Positions 36,057 to 44,622 of a stretch of DNA of 64,000 nt are shown in pieces. Within the stretch, counting starts at the first letter, position 1. Every line of letters starts with the position of its first letter. The notes beneath the pieces are model-generated. The model saw only the letters and a program-made list of their open reading frames with translations. It was not told the origin of the DNA and did not search any database. The DNA is from Caproicibacterium sp. BJN0003 (GTDB taxonomy: Bacteria > Bacillota > Clostridia > Oscillospirales > Acutalibacteraceae). The translations under genes were made by a program, and so were the position numbers. The stretch is taken from positions 620,001 through 684,000 of the forward strand of contig NZ_CP111108.1 in NCBI RefSeq assembly GCF_026314295.1, in the 5' to 3' direction.

Positions 36057-38732
36057 ATGAAAGCATTTAAAAAAATGCTGTGCATAGTCAGCATAGCTAC
36101 CTTTACCGCTGCGGCGGTGCTTCCTTTCGCTTATGCGCAGGAAGCAGAAAGCCCAAAAGTAGAAACTACAGTTGTACAATCTGTATCTTCTGCATCAAGT
36201 GCAGTAGAAAGTTCAACGTCAAGCTTATCTTCATCTTCTGAGAGCACAAGTGAACAAAATACGGTTTCCTCGGCTTCTTCGAGCGTAAGTGGGAATCCAT
36301 CTTCAGATGTAGGAGGGACTCCCTCATCAAAAGAATCGTTGCAGACAGTGACTCCGCCAGTTTCTGATGGCTGGAAAACAGAAAGTGGAGCTGTCTATTA
36401 TTACAAGAATGGACAGAAGCAAAAAGGTTGGCTACAGCTGGACGGAAAGAAGTATTATCTGGATTCCCAGACAGGAGTCAGAAAGACAAAAGAACTGTTT
36501 CAGACAGAAAAAGGCTTTAGCTATGCGCAGGCAGATGGAACGATTCTGAGCGGCGGCAAGCAAAAGGGGGACGATGGGAATCTCTATTTAGTAAGCAGCG
36601 ATGGGATTTTACGAGATCCTGGTTTGCTTGTAACCCCAGACTATGACGGTTACTGGGCACCTTACTATATTGACCCTAACACCCATGCAGTCAAGACCGG
36701 ACTTTTCAGTGTGAATGGGACTTATTATTACGGTCGAGAAGATAAAGGGTATCTTGTCTGCGGGAAATACAAGGCACCGGACGGAAATACTTACTTAGCA
36801 AATAGTGACGGCACTTTGCGGAAATCCGGTTTGCTGATAACTCCGGACTATGATGGTTATTGGGCACCTTACTATATCGATCCTAACACCCATGCAATCA
36901 AAACAGGGCTTTTCAACATAAACGGGACTTATTATTACGGTCGGGAAGATAAAGGATATCTTGCCTGCGGAAAATACAAAGCACCGGACGGAAAGACTTA
37001 CTTAGCAAACAGCAATGGTACTTTAAGAAATCCTGGTTTGTTAATAACTCCGGACTATGACGGCTACTGGGCACCTTACTATATCGACCCTAACACCCAT
37101 GCAATCAAAACAGGGCTTTTCAGCGTGAACGGGACTTATTATTACGGTCGGGAAGATAAAGGATATCTCGTTTGCGGAAAATACAAGGCACCGGACGGAA
37201 ATACTTACTTAGCCAACAGCAACGGCACTTTGCGAAAATCCGGTTTGCTTGTAACTCCGGACTATGATGGTTACTGGGCACCTTACTATATCGACCCTAA
37301 CACCCATGCAATTAAAACAGGGCTTTTCAGCGTGAACGGGACTTATTATTACGGTCGGGAAGATAAAGGATATCTCGTTTGCGGAAAATACAAAGCACCG
37401 GACGGAAAGACTTATTTAGCAAATAGTGATGGTACTTTACGGAATTCTGGTTTGCTGATAACTCCGGACTATGATGGCTATTGGGCACCGTATTATATTG
37501 ATGCGCAAACCCATGCAGTCAAGATTGGGCTTTTCAACATAAACGGGACTTATTATTACGGTCGGGAAGATAAAGGATATCTTGCCTGCGGAAAATATAA
37601 GGCACCGGACGGAAAGACCTACTTAGCAAATAGTGACGGCACTTTGCGAAAATCCGGTTTGCTTGTAACTCCGGACTATGACGGCTATTGGGCACCGTAT
37701 TATATTGATACGCAGACTCATGCAGTCAAGACTGGGCTTTTCAGCGTGAATGGGACTTATTATTACGGTCGGGAAGATAAAGGATATTTTGTCTGCGGAA
37801 AGTATAAAGCTCCGGATGGACATTTTTATCTTGCGAATAGTGACGGGAAACTGCTGACTCAAACTGGATGGCTTGAGACGAGTCAGTATGATGGGGTTAC
37901 AGAACGCTATTATCTGGAAAATCCAACCGGAAATTATTCGACTGTTAAAACGGGGTTCTTTGATTTAAACGGATATTCCTATTATGGAATTCCGGATGAA
38001 GGCCATGTTTTAAGAGGAAAAAAGGTAATTAGCGGACAGATGTTTCTTGCAGATCAAGAAGGCCATTTGCAAGAGACGACCGGTTGGTTTATCACATCGG
38101 AATATGATAACGGAACTTTGCAACGCTATTATTTAAATGATTCTGCAGTCTCAGGACATCCTGGTGCCATAATTGGTGCGTTTACTGCAGATGGAAAAAA
38201 GTATTACGGCCGAGAAGATACAGGATATGAAGTACGCGGAACTTATCGCGCTCCCAACGGTACCATTTATTATGCGGATAATGATGGCGTTTTGATGGAT
38301 GTACCGCCTGAAATTGCAGAGATGGAAGCGCGTGCACAAGGGTATAGCAGTGATACCAATTATTTAATCCTTGTCAATACGAGTGTGCATAAAGTTTCCG
38401 TGTTTTATGGATGGTCCGGAAACTGGAACCGCCTTTATACATGGGATTGCGCAAATGGAGCGCCGGGAACCCCTACAATTACTGGAGAATTTTCTACATC
38501 GTCTAAGGGATATTATTTTGATTCCGGTTCTGCAAGATGCTTTTACTATACACAGTTTTATGAAGACTTTCTGTTTCATTCCACTTTGTATTATCAGTAT
38601 CCAACGCCTGATTACCCGATGGATGATCGGGTTGGAATGGCACTTTCACATGGATGTGTCCGTTTAAAATTGGAAAATGCAAAATGGATTTATGATAATA
38701 TTCCATATGGAACTAAGGTCGTTTCTTATTGA
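36057..38732 (+). CDS. Secreted repeat protein with YkuD L,D-transpeptidase domain
   Basis: The 891 residues have a signal peptide (cleavage near A-Y-A-Q), a Ser-rich linker, the shared wall-binding block, six 69-residue repeats, two divergent repeats, then a YkuD domain (about 775-891). Its signature ends in MALSHGCVRL, with the catalytic Cys and His. L,D-transpeptidases make 3-3 peptidoglycan cross-links or attach proteins to the wall. ATG at 36057 fits the AGGGA six bases upstream better than the GTG one codon earlier. It lies after a terminator, so it can be expressed separately from the two related genes. The divergent repeat after the sixth unit is shared, almost unchanged, with the C39-like protein. 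Confidence 0.94.
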   Translation: MKAFKKMLCIVSIATFTAAAVLPFAYAQEAESPKVETTVVQSVSSASSAVESSTSSLSSSSESTSEQNTVSSASSSVSGNPSSDVGGTPSSKESLQTVTPPVSDGWKTESGAVYYYKNGQKQKGWLQLDGKKYYLDSQTGVRKTKELFQTEKGFSYAQADGTILSGGKQKGDDGNLYLVSSDGILRDPGLLVTPDYDGYWAPYYIDPNTHAVKTGLFSVNGTYYYGREDKGYLVCGKYKAPDGNTYLANSDGTLRKSGLLITPDYDGYWAPYYIDPNTHAIKTGLFNINGTYYYGREDKGYLACGKYKAPDGKTYLANSNGTLRNPGLLITPDYDGYWAPYYIDPNTHAIKTGLFSVNGTYYYGREDKGYLVCGKYKAPDGNTYLANSNGTLRKSGLLVTPDYDGYWAPYYIDPNTHAIKTGLFSVNGTYYYGREDKGYLVCGKYKAPDGKTYLANSDGTLRNSGLLITPDYDGYWAPYYIDAQTHAVKIGLFNINGTYYYGREDKGYLACGKYKAPDGKTYLANSDGTLRKSGLLVTPDYDGYWAPYYIDTQTHAVKTGLFSVNGTYYYGREDKGYFVCGKYKAPDGHFYLANSDGKLLTQTGWLETSQYDGVTERYYLENPTGNYSTVKTGFFDLNGYSYYGIPDEGHVLRGKKVISGQMFLADQEGHLQETTGWFITSEYDNGTLQRYYLNDSAVSGHPGAIIGAFTADGKKYYGREDTGYEVRGTYRAPNGTIYYADNDGVLMDVPPEIAEMEARAQGYSSDTNYLILVNTSVHKVSVFYGWSGNWNRLYTWDCANGAPGTPTITGEFSTSSKGYYFDSGSARCFYYTQFYEDFLFHSTLYYQYPTPDYPMDDRVGMALSHGCVRLKLENAKWIYDNIPYGTKVVSY
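36621..37865 (+). repeat. Six tandem 207-bp coding repeats (surface protein 3)
   Basis: Same unit as in the two upstream genes, six copies; the last has one extra codon before the divergent repeats, exactly as in surface protein 1. Confidence 0.92.
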
Positions 38733-38751
38733 AATATTGGTTTATATTGGC

Positions 38752-38790
38752 TTTTGTCGTCAGAAATTTAATTTCTGACGACAATTTTAT
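38752..38790 (+). terminator. Terminator after the L,D-transpeptidase gene
   Basis: TTGTCGTCAGAAAT pairs with ATTTCTGACGACAA over a 2-base loop remainder; the following ATTTTATCTT is only moderately T-rich. Confidence 0.75.
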
Positions 38791-38803
38791 CTTAAAAAGG
38801 ATC

Positions 38804-38832
38804 TTGCAAAAATACGCGCGAATCAGTATGAT
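38804..38832 (+). promoter_or_regulatory. Promoter of the lacI-type gene
   Basis: TTGCAA (38804-38809) and TATGAT (38827-38832) with a 17-bp spacer, 34 bp before the start codon. Confidence 0.75.
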
Positions 38833-38865
38833 ATTTAGGTATGATAAAAGAAAGAGGAAGCCGTC

Positions 38866-39870
38866 ATGGAAAAAGCGAAAAGTATTAAAGAAATTGCCAA
38901 ATTGGCCGGCGTTTCTACGGCAACCGTTTCGCGTGTGATCAATCAGAATGGTCGCTTTTCAAGGGAAACGGAAGAACGTGTGCGCCGTGTGATCCGAGAA
39001 AACGATTATATCCCGAATATGAGTGCGAAGGGATTGCGAACCAGCCGTACCCGCGTAGTAGGAATCATTGTACCGGATATTACGAACCCGCATTTTGCAA
39101 ATTTAGTCCTTCATTTGGAGATGGATTTATTTCGAAGAGGATATTCCTGCCTGATTTGCAATACAAATGAATCCGAAGAGCTGGAAAGTAAACACATCCA
39201 GTCTTTAACAGCACAGAATGTCAGCGGAATTGTGTTGATTTCCGGAATGAGAAATTATGAGGAACTTGGAGATTTGCCGGTTGTCTATGTGGATCGCCCT
39301 TCCAATAGTCAGGACAAAGAAGAAGTGATGATTGAATCTGATAATGAAGAGGGTGGATATCTCGCAACAAGAGAACTGATTCAATCCGGATGCCGCCATA
39401 TTTTGATTTTAAAGAGTTTGGGAAACGATTCTAATCAGTTTGCCCGATATTGCGGATTTCGGCGTGCATTGGACGAATTCAAGATTAAAGAAGAGCGCTC
39501 TTTATGTATTAATCTGAAAGCTGTTTCGATGGAAGAAGCCAGAGAGTCCATTTTATTTATGTTGGATCGAGAAGCGAAATTTGATGGCATTATGTCAACT
39601 ACAGATACGTTGGCCGCCGGTGCTGTGATTGCTTTGCGTGAGCGTGGATTAGAAGTTCCAAAAGATATTTTAGTGACCGGATTTGATGACTGTCAAATAG
39701 CGGCAGCATGTGGGCCGGGGATTACCAGTGTGCATCAGGATATTGACCAGATGTCTCGGATGGCTGCAAAGCTCCTTTTTGAAATGATGCATGATGGAAA
39801 GCAAATTCACAATCATTATCGTCTTCCTGTGAGTTTAACGGTGCGAAATTCGACTTGTCGTTCAAAGTGA
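38866..39870 (+). CDS. LacI-family repressor of the allose-type operon
   Basis: The 334-residue protein has the classic N-terminal helix-turn-helix IKEIAKLAGVSTATVSRVIN and hinge, then a periplasmic-binding-protein-like sensor (about 60-330) with V-G-I-I-V-P-D-I-T-N-P-H-F. The start follows AGAGGAAGCCGTC. It has its own promoter and terminator and precedes the sugar operon. Two LacI-type operators with a central CG flank the promoter of that operon, so it is the probable regulator, released by the sugar or its phosphate. Confidence 0.93.
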   Translation: MEKAKSIKEIAKLAGVSTATVSRVINQNGRFSRETEERVRRVIRENDYIPNMSAKGLRTSRTRVVGIIVPDITNPHFANLVLHLEMDLFRRGYSCLICNTNESEELESKHIQSLTAQNVSGIVLISGMRNYEELGDLPVVYVDRPSNSQDKEEVMIESDNEEGGYLATRELIQSGCRHILILKSLGNDSNQFARYCGFRRALDEFKIKEERSLCINLKAVSMEEARESILFMLDREAKFDGIMSTTDTLAAGAVIALRERGLEVPKDILVTGFDDCQIAAACGPGITSVHQDIDQMSRMAAKLLFEMMHDGKQIHNHYRLPVSLTVRNSTCRSK

Positions 39871-39888
39871 TTCCTTAATTAAATAAAC

Positions 39889-39932
39889 AAACAAAATTCC
39901 CTGATTTTTTCCAAAATCAGGGAATTTTGTTC
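39889..39932 (+). terminator. Terminator after the lacI-type gene
   Basis: A long A/T-flanked perfect stem AACAAAATTCCCTGATTTT / AAAATCAGGGAATTTTGTT. Confidence 0.85.
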
Positions 39933-39988
39933 ACTTTGTAGCTTGATTGTGATTGTTTTATCTTTCACAATGAGCAACTTGCACAAAT

Positions 39989-40091
39989 TGCGCAAACGAT
40001 TACTCAACATTCATCCGAAAAAAAATTCATGTATTGACTTATATTTGGCACAATAGTATATTGTAAATGAAAGTGGGAAATCGATTACATT
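39989..40091 (+). promoter_or_regulatory. Promoter with two LacI-type operators, allose-type operon
   Basis: TTGACT (40034-40039) and TATATT (40057-40062) have a 17-bp spacer. Operator 1 (39989-40006) reads TGCGCAAACGATTACTCA, a palindrome around a central CG. Operator 2 (40074-40091) reads TGGGAAATCGATTACATT, weaker on one side. The centres are about 85 bp apart, upstream of the -35 and just past the start point, a spacing that would allow DNA looping. Confidence 0.8.
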
Positions 40092-40151
40092 TTATGATTT
40101 CCCGAAAATATCCGAGTTTGTATCGGAACAAAATTTAGGAGGAAGTTTAGT

Positions 40152-41180
40152 ATGAAAAAAATGAAAGCTTTTATTGCAGCAGTTATGGCTGCCGCAATGA
40201 GCCTGAGCATGGCAGCCTGCGGGTCGTCCAGCTCATCATCCACAGCATCTACAGCAGCATCCGGTTCTGCTGCCAGCACTGCAGCAGCTTCAGGAGAAGC
40301 TCAGTATGCAGTTGTTCTGAAGGTTCTGTCCAGTCAGTTCTGGCAGAGCATGCGCGATGGAATTCAGGCAGAAGCTGATAAGCTCGGCGTCAAAGTTGAC
40401 ATTTATGCCGCAAATACAGAGGATGACGTTGAAGGTCAGGTTTCTTTACTTGAAAATGCAATTTCCAAGGGAACTTACAAAGCAATCGGCGTTGCTCCAA
40501 TTTCCGATGTAAACCTGAACAATGCAATTGCAGATGCAACTTCCAAGGGAATCAAAATCGTTGATATTGATGAAAAAATCAACATGGATGCACTTTCTAA
40601 GTTGGGCGGTGCTTGCTATGCTTATGTTGCAACTGATAATAAAGCAGTTGGCAAGATGGGCGCAGAGAACTTGATTAAGCAAATCGGCGGTTCCGGCGAA
40701 GTTGCTATCGTTGAAGGCAAAGCCGGTGCTGTTTCCGGTGAAAATCGCCGCGACGGTGCAAAAGCTGCTTTTGAAGCAGCCGGCTTGAAAATTGTAGAGA
40801 GCCAGCCTGCTGATTGGGATCGTACCAAGGCATATGATGTTGCAACCAACTATATCACGGCTCATCCGGATCTGAAAGCAATTTATTGCTGCAATGATAC
40901 GATGGCAATGGGCGTTCAGGAAGCTGTTGAGGCTTCCGGAAAAGACATCAAGGTTTGCGGAACCGATGGCAATGACGATGCAATTCAGTCTGTAGCTGAT
41001 GGTAAACTCGCAGCTACAGTTGCACAGGATCCTGCTTCCGTTGGCGCAAAAGGACTTGATTTGTTGACTGAGGCTGTTCAGAAAGATGTAAAGCCTGAGG
41101 TCGGTGCAGACGTTCCGGTTTACAGCATTAATGCAATTCTGATTACCAAAGATAATGCTTCTCAATATATCAAAAAGTAA
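40152..41180 (+). CDS. Sugar ABC transporter substrate-binding lipoprotein (AlsB-like)
   Basis: This 342-residue lipoprotein has the lipobox S-M-A-A-C after a 20-residue signal, a Ser/Thr/Ala-rich tether, then a ribose-binding-protein-type fold with Q-F-W-Q-S-M-R-D-G, ISDVNLNNAI and a K-A-I-Y-C-C-N-D-T-M-A-M-G hinge. These resemble AlsB, the D-allose binding protein. The ATG follows TTAGGAGGAAG. It is the first gene of the operon and is separated from the ATPase gene by a long stable hairpin. Sugar specificity is inferred from the downstream enzymes. Confidence 0.9.
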   Translation: MKKMKAFIAAVMAAAMSLSMAACGSSSSSSTASTAASGSAASTAAASGEAQYAVVLKVLSSQFWQSMRDGIQAEADKLGVKVDIYAANTEDDVEGQVSLLENAISKGTYKAIGVAPISDVNLNNAIADATSKGIKIVDIDEKINMDALSKLGGACYAYVATDNKAVGKMGAENLIKQIGGSGEVAIVEGKAGAVSGENRRDGAKAAFEAAGLKIVESQPADWDRTKAYDVATNYITAHPDLKAIYCCNDTMAMGVQEAVEASGKDIKVCGTDGNDDAIQSVADGKLAATVAQDPASVGAKGLDLLTEAVQKDVKPEVGADVPVYSINAILITKDNASQYIKK

Positions 41181-41234
41181 GATGATTTTTTAAGAAGTAT
41201 TGCGAACGGCGCCTCTGCAAGAAATTGCAGCAGG

Positions 41235-41289
41235 CGCTGTGAGCGGTAGGCACTGCAGAAAATTTGAAGTGCCTACCTTGCTGACAGCG
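41235..41289 (+). other. Long intergenic hairpin between binding protein and ATPase genes
   Basis: GGTAGGCACT (41245-41254) pairs perfectly with AGTGCCTACC (41268-41277); outer arms CGCTGT and ACAGCG extend the stem. No T-run follows, so it is more likely an mRNA 3'-protecting element that keeps binding-protein transcripts abundant than a terminator. Confidence 0.7.
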
Positions 41290-41355
41290 TCTGGCCGAAC
41301 CGAATCTTTAGAATATCTTTAGAATCGGATTTTACTTTGAAAGGAGAGAATACGT

Positions 41356-42882
41356 TTGGAACCAATTGTTCAAATGAAGAATATTACCAAGCGTTTTCCA
41401 GGGGTTGTAGCACTTAACAAGATTAATTTTGATGTGTGCCCCGGTGAGGTGCATGTTTTACTTGGAGAAAATGGTGCAGGAAAATCGACTTTGATGAAGG
41501 TGCTTAGTGGCGCTTATAAGCCAGATGAAGGAAGCATTGTACTTAACGGAAAAGAGTATGACAGGTTGACTCCGCATTTGTCATCTGAAGGCGGAATTAG
41601 CATTATTTATCAGGAACTTAGTGTCGTTAACTGGCTTGATATTCGTGAAAATCTTTTTATGGGGCGGCTGCCTATGAAAAAGGTAGGCCCTGTCTCTGTT
41701 GTTGATTATGCAACAATGAATGCTAAAACAAAAGAGTTGCTCAAGAAAGTGAATCTTTCCCATTGTACACCGACCACCAATGTAGGGGATTTAAGCATCA
41801 GTGAAAAGCAGATGGTCGAAATTGCAAAGTCAATTGCGTTCAATGCAAAAGTGATCGTGATGGATGAACCGACCTCTTCTCTTACAGAAGACGAAGTGCA
41901 AAAGCTTTTTACGATTATTCGTCAGCTCAAGGCAGAGGGACGCGGGGTCGTTTTTATTTCCCATAAGCTCTCCGAAATTTCAGAAATTGGGGACCGAATC
42001 ACCATCTTAAAAGATGGTGGATATGTAGGAACTTATAATGTTTCTGATCTGACAACCGATGATATGATCCGAAAGATGGTTGGCCGTGAGATTAAAGGAA
42101 CCTACCAGCATTTGCCGGAAGAGCATTATCAGTTCGGTGATGTAATGTTTTCCTGCAAAAATCTTACCCGTAAAGATCATTTAGTCGAGAATATTTCTTT
42201 TGATCTTAGAAAAGGGGAAATTTTAGGTTTTTCGGGATTGGTCGGAGCAGGCCGCAGCGAGACAATGTGTGCGGTTTATGGAGCTGCACCAAAAATTTCC
42301 GGCGATATTTTTTTGAATGGTAAAAAGTTAAAAATTAGAAATCCTTATGACGCTTTGCGCAATGGAATCGGGATGGTAACAGAAAACCGGCGTGAAACCG
42401 GATTTTTCCAAAATTTCAGCAATCAGCGAAATATTGCGATTGCGAGGCAGCTAAAAGAATCTAAATTAGATGGATTAATCGGCCTTACCAATGAAGTAGA
42501 AGAAAGGAAAATGGCGGACGAAGAGCATGAATCCATTCAAATTAAGTGGACTTCGCGCGAGCAGCTGACATCACAGCTTTCAGGCGGAAATCAGCAAAAA
42601 GTGATTCTGGGCAAATGGATGGCTGCTAATGTAAAGGTTTTGATTTTTGATGAGCCGACAAAAGGAATTGATGTCGGAACCAAGAGTGAGATTTATAAAT
42701 TAATGCGCAGACTCGCAGATAACGGGATCGGTGTAATCGTTGTTTCCAGTGAAATGCCGGAGCTGTTGGGACTGTGTGACCGGATCATCATTATGGCGAA
42801 CGGTCGGATCACAGGCAGTTATGATATTGCAGAAGCGACGGAAGAAAAGCTGGCAAAGGCAGCCACCAGCGAGACGGCATAA
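41356..42882 (+). CDS. Sugar ABC transporter ATP-binding protein (AlsA/RbsA-like)
   Basis: This 508-residue protein has two fused nucleotide-binding domains, as in RbsA and AlsA. The first has GENGAGKSTLMK, LSISEKQMVEIAKS and VIVMDEPTSSLT. The second has a degenerate Walker A GLVGAGRSE, the signature LSGGNQQKVILGKW and VLIFDEPTKGIDVG; this asymmetry is normal for the family. Start TTG after AAAGGAGAG. It powers the importer formed with the permease encoded 18 bp downstream. Confidence 0.95.
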   Translation: MEPIVQMKNITKRFPGVVALNKINFDVCPGEVHVLLGENGAGKSTLMKVLSGAYKPDEGSIVLNGKEYDRLTPHLSSEGGISIIYQELSVVNWLDIRENLFMGRLPMKKVGPVSVVDYATMNAKTKELLKKVNLSHCTPTTNVGDLSISEKQMVEIAKSIAFNAKVIVMDEPTSSLTEDEVQKLFTIIRQLKAEGRGVVFISHKLSEISEIGDRITILKDGGYVGTYNVSDLTTDDMIRKMVGREIKGTYQHLPEEHYQFGDVMFSCKNLTRKDHLVENISFDLRKGEILGFSGLVGAGRSETMCAVYGAAPKISGDIFLNGKKLKIRNPYDALRNGIGMVTENRRETGFFQNFSNQRNIAIARQLKESKLDGLIGLTNEVEERKMADEEHESIQIKWTSREQLTSQLSGGNQQKVILGKWMAANVKVLIFDEPTKGIDVGTKSEIYKLMRRLADNGIGVIVVSSEMPELLGLCDRIIIMANGRITGSYDIAEATEEKLAKAATSETA

Positions 42883-42900
42883 TAACGGGAGGAAAGTAAG

Positions 42901-43881
42901 TTGAAAACGAAGACGATTGAGAAAAAGAAATTCACTTTCAGCGATTACTGGGATCGCTACAGTACGATTACGATTCTTGCAATCATGATCGTTGTATTTG
43001 GAATACTGCGGCCTACCAGTTTTTTGACGACAGGAAATCTGGTTAAGATTATGGAGCAAAGTTCCATTACGATTCTTCTGGGGCTTGGAGAATTTTTTGC
43101 TATTTTGCTTGGCGGAATTGATTTGAGTGTCAGTTCGATTATGGCGCTTTCTGGTGCAGTGACCGCAAAACTGATGATTAATGCGGGATTTGATCCGTGG
43201 TTGGCCATTCTGGTCGGCGTTGTTTTCTTTGGCCTGTTTGTTGGATTGGTCAACGGCGTTTTGGTGACGGCAACGGGCCTTCCGCCTTTCATCATCACTT
43301 TGGGCACACAGGCAATCCTTCGCAGCCTTGTTTATATCGTTACAGATGCGCGTGCGGTATCCGGTTTACCAGCCTCATTCTCTACCAGTATCGGCGGAAA
43401 ACTTTTCGGCGTAGTTCCAGTTCCGATCATTGTAGCACTGGTTGCAGCAGCTGTTTTAACTTTCTTTACAGTAAAATGTCAGTCCGGCCGTAACCTCTAT
43501 GCACTAGGTGGAAATACACAGTCCGCATGGTATGCCGGCATTACAGTTAAAAAGCATACGATTATTGCTTTTGCGATTTCCGGACTTTGTGCAGCTTTAG
43601 CTGGAATGGTCAACATTGCAAGACTGGCAGCAGCAGAGCCGAACGCAGGTACTGGTTACGAAACGTATGCAATCGAAGCTGTCATCATCGGCGGTGCTTC
43701 TTTCTTCGGTGGAATCGGCAAAATCCCGAAGGTGATTATTGGTGGTTTAATTATCGGTGTTATCAATAACGGCCTCAACATGGTGGGCGTTTCCAGCTAT
43801 TATCAGCAATTGGCGATGGGCTGCCTGCTGATCATTGCCGTAACGTTGGATCGTTTCTTCGGAGCAAGCCGCAAGAGCTGA
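42901..43881 (+). CDS. Sugar ABC transporter permease (AlsC/RbsC-like)
   Basis: The 326-residue membrane protein has about eight to ten hydrophobic segments and the RbsC-family patterns GEFFAILLGGIDLSVSS, G-L-P-P-F-I-I-T-L-G-T and YAIEAVIIGGASFFGG. It forms the membrane channel of the sugar importer. Start TTG behind GGGAGGAAAG. Gene order binding protein, ATPase, permease, epimerase, kinase mirrors alsBACEK of Escherichia coli. Confidence 0.94.
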   Translation: MKTKTIEKKKFTFSDYWDRYSTITILAIMIVVFGILRPTSFLTTGNLVKIMEQSSITILLGLGEFFAILLGGIDLSVSSIMALSGAVTAKLMINAGFDPWLAILVGVVFFGLFVGLVNGVLVTATGLPPFIITLGTQAILRSLVYIVTDARAVSGLPASFSTSIGGKLFGVVPVPIIVALVAAAVLTFFTVKCQSGRNLYALGGNTQSAWYAGITVKKHTIIAFAISGLCAALAGMVNIARLAAAEPNAGTGYETYAIEAVIIGGASFFGGIGKIPKVIIGGLIIGVINNGLNMVGVSSYYQQLAMGCLLIIAVTLDRFFGASRKS

Positions 43882-43921
43882 TTTTTAAGAATAAGTAAAA
43901 AACTCTGGAGGAAAAGAAAAA

Positions 43922-44608
43922 ATGAGACCTAAATTTTCAGTTAGCTTAATGTGTATGGATTTTCTGGATATAAAAAACCAGATCAAAATTTTGGATTCCA
44001 ATATGGATGGATATCATATCGATATTATGGATGGTCATTATTGTAAAAACATTACCCTGAGTCCGGACTTTATGCGTGCGTGTTCCCGCGTCGCGAAAAA
44101 GCCAATGGATGTGCATTTGATGACAACAAATCCTAATGATTGGATCGATGCCTGCGCAGAGGCTGGAGCCGCAATGATTAGTCCGCATGCAGAAACAATG
44201 AATACGGATTGCTTTCGGACCCTCAACCATATCGCACAGGTTGGCTGTAAGTTAGGTGTAACGCTGAATCCGGCAACTCCGCTCTCTTATTGCAAACACT
44301 ATCTCAATCGCATTGATGTTCTGACTTTGATGACGGTAGATGTTGGATTTGCAGGTCAGCCGTTTATTGAGGAAATGCTTGATAAGATCAAAGAAGCAAA
44401 AGAGCTGCGTGAGAAAAACGGGTGGCACTATCAGATTATGATTGATGGTTCCTGCAACCAAAAGACTTTTGGACGCTTATATGAAGCGGGAGCAGATGTT
44501 TTTGTGCTTGGTTCTTCCGGACTTTTTAGCTTGGATTCCGATCTGGAGACAGCCTGTCAGAAAACGAAAGACAATTTCCAAAAGGAAACTGGAGTAAAAT
44601 GCCTATGA
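43922..44608 (+). CDS. alsE: D-allulose-6-phosphate 3-epimerase (AlsE-like)
   Basis: This 228-residue TIM-barrel enzyme belongs to the ribulose-phosphate 3-epimerase family. It shows SVSLMCMDFL, HIDIMDGHYCKNITLSP, the metal-binding histidines in D-V-H-L-M and S-P-H-A-E, MTVDVGFAGQPFIEEMLDKI and IDGSCNQKTF. The last three are much closer to AlsE than to general Rpe. It would turn D-allulose 6-phosphate into fructose 6-phosphate. The start follows CTGGAGG. The gene ends just before the kinase start. Confidence 0.92.
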   Translation: MRPKFSVSLMCMDFLDIKNQIKILDSNMDGYHIDIMDGHYCKNITLSPDFMRACSRVAKKPMDVHLMTTNPNDWIDACAEAGAAMISPHAETMNTDCFRTLNHIAQVGCKLGVTLNPATPLSYCKHYLNRIDVLTLMTVDVGFAGQPFIEEMLDKIKEAKELREKNGWHYQIMIDGSCNQKTFGRLYEAGADVFVLGSSGLFSLDSDLETACQKTKDNFQKETGVKCL

Positions 44609-44622
44609 ACGGGGGAGGTACC

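Noticed and set aside
30857-37865. Long arrays of regular repeats that could suggest a CRISPR locus
   Set aside because: The period is 207 bp, there are no unique spacers, and the repeats are in frame inside large secreted proteins.
40446-41165. A 239-codon open frame opposite the sugar-binding protein gene
   Set aside because: Shadow of the conserved plus-strand gene.
41235-41289. Terminator between the binding-protein and ATPase genes
   Set aside because: The stem is strong but no T-run follows and the downstream genes have no other visible promoter.
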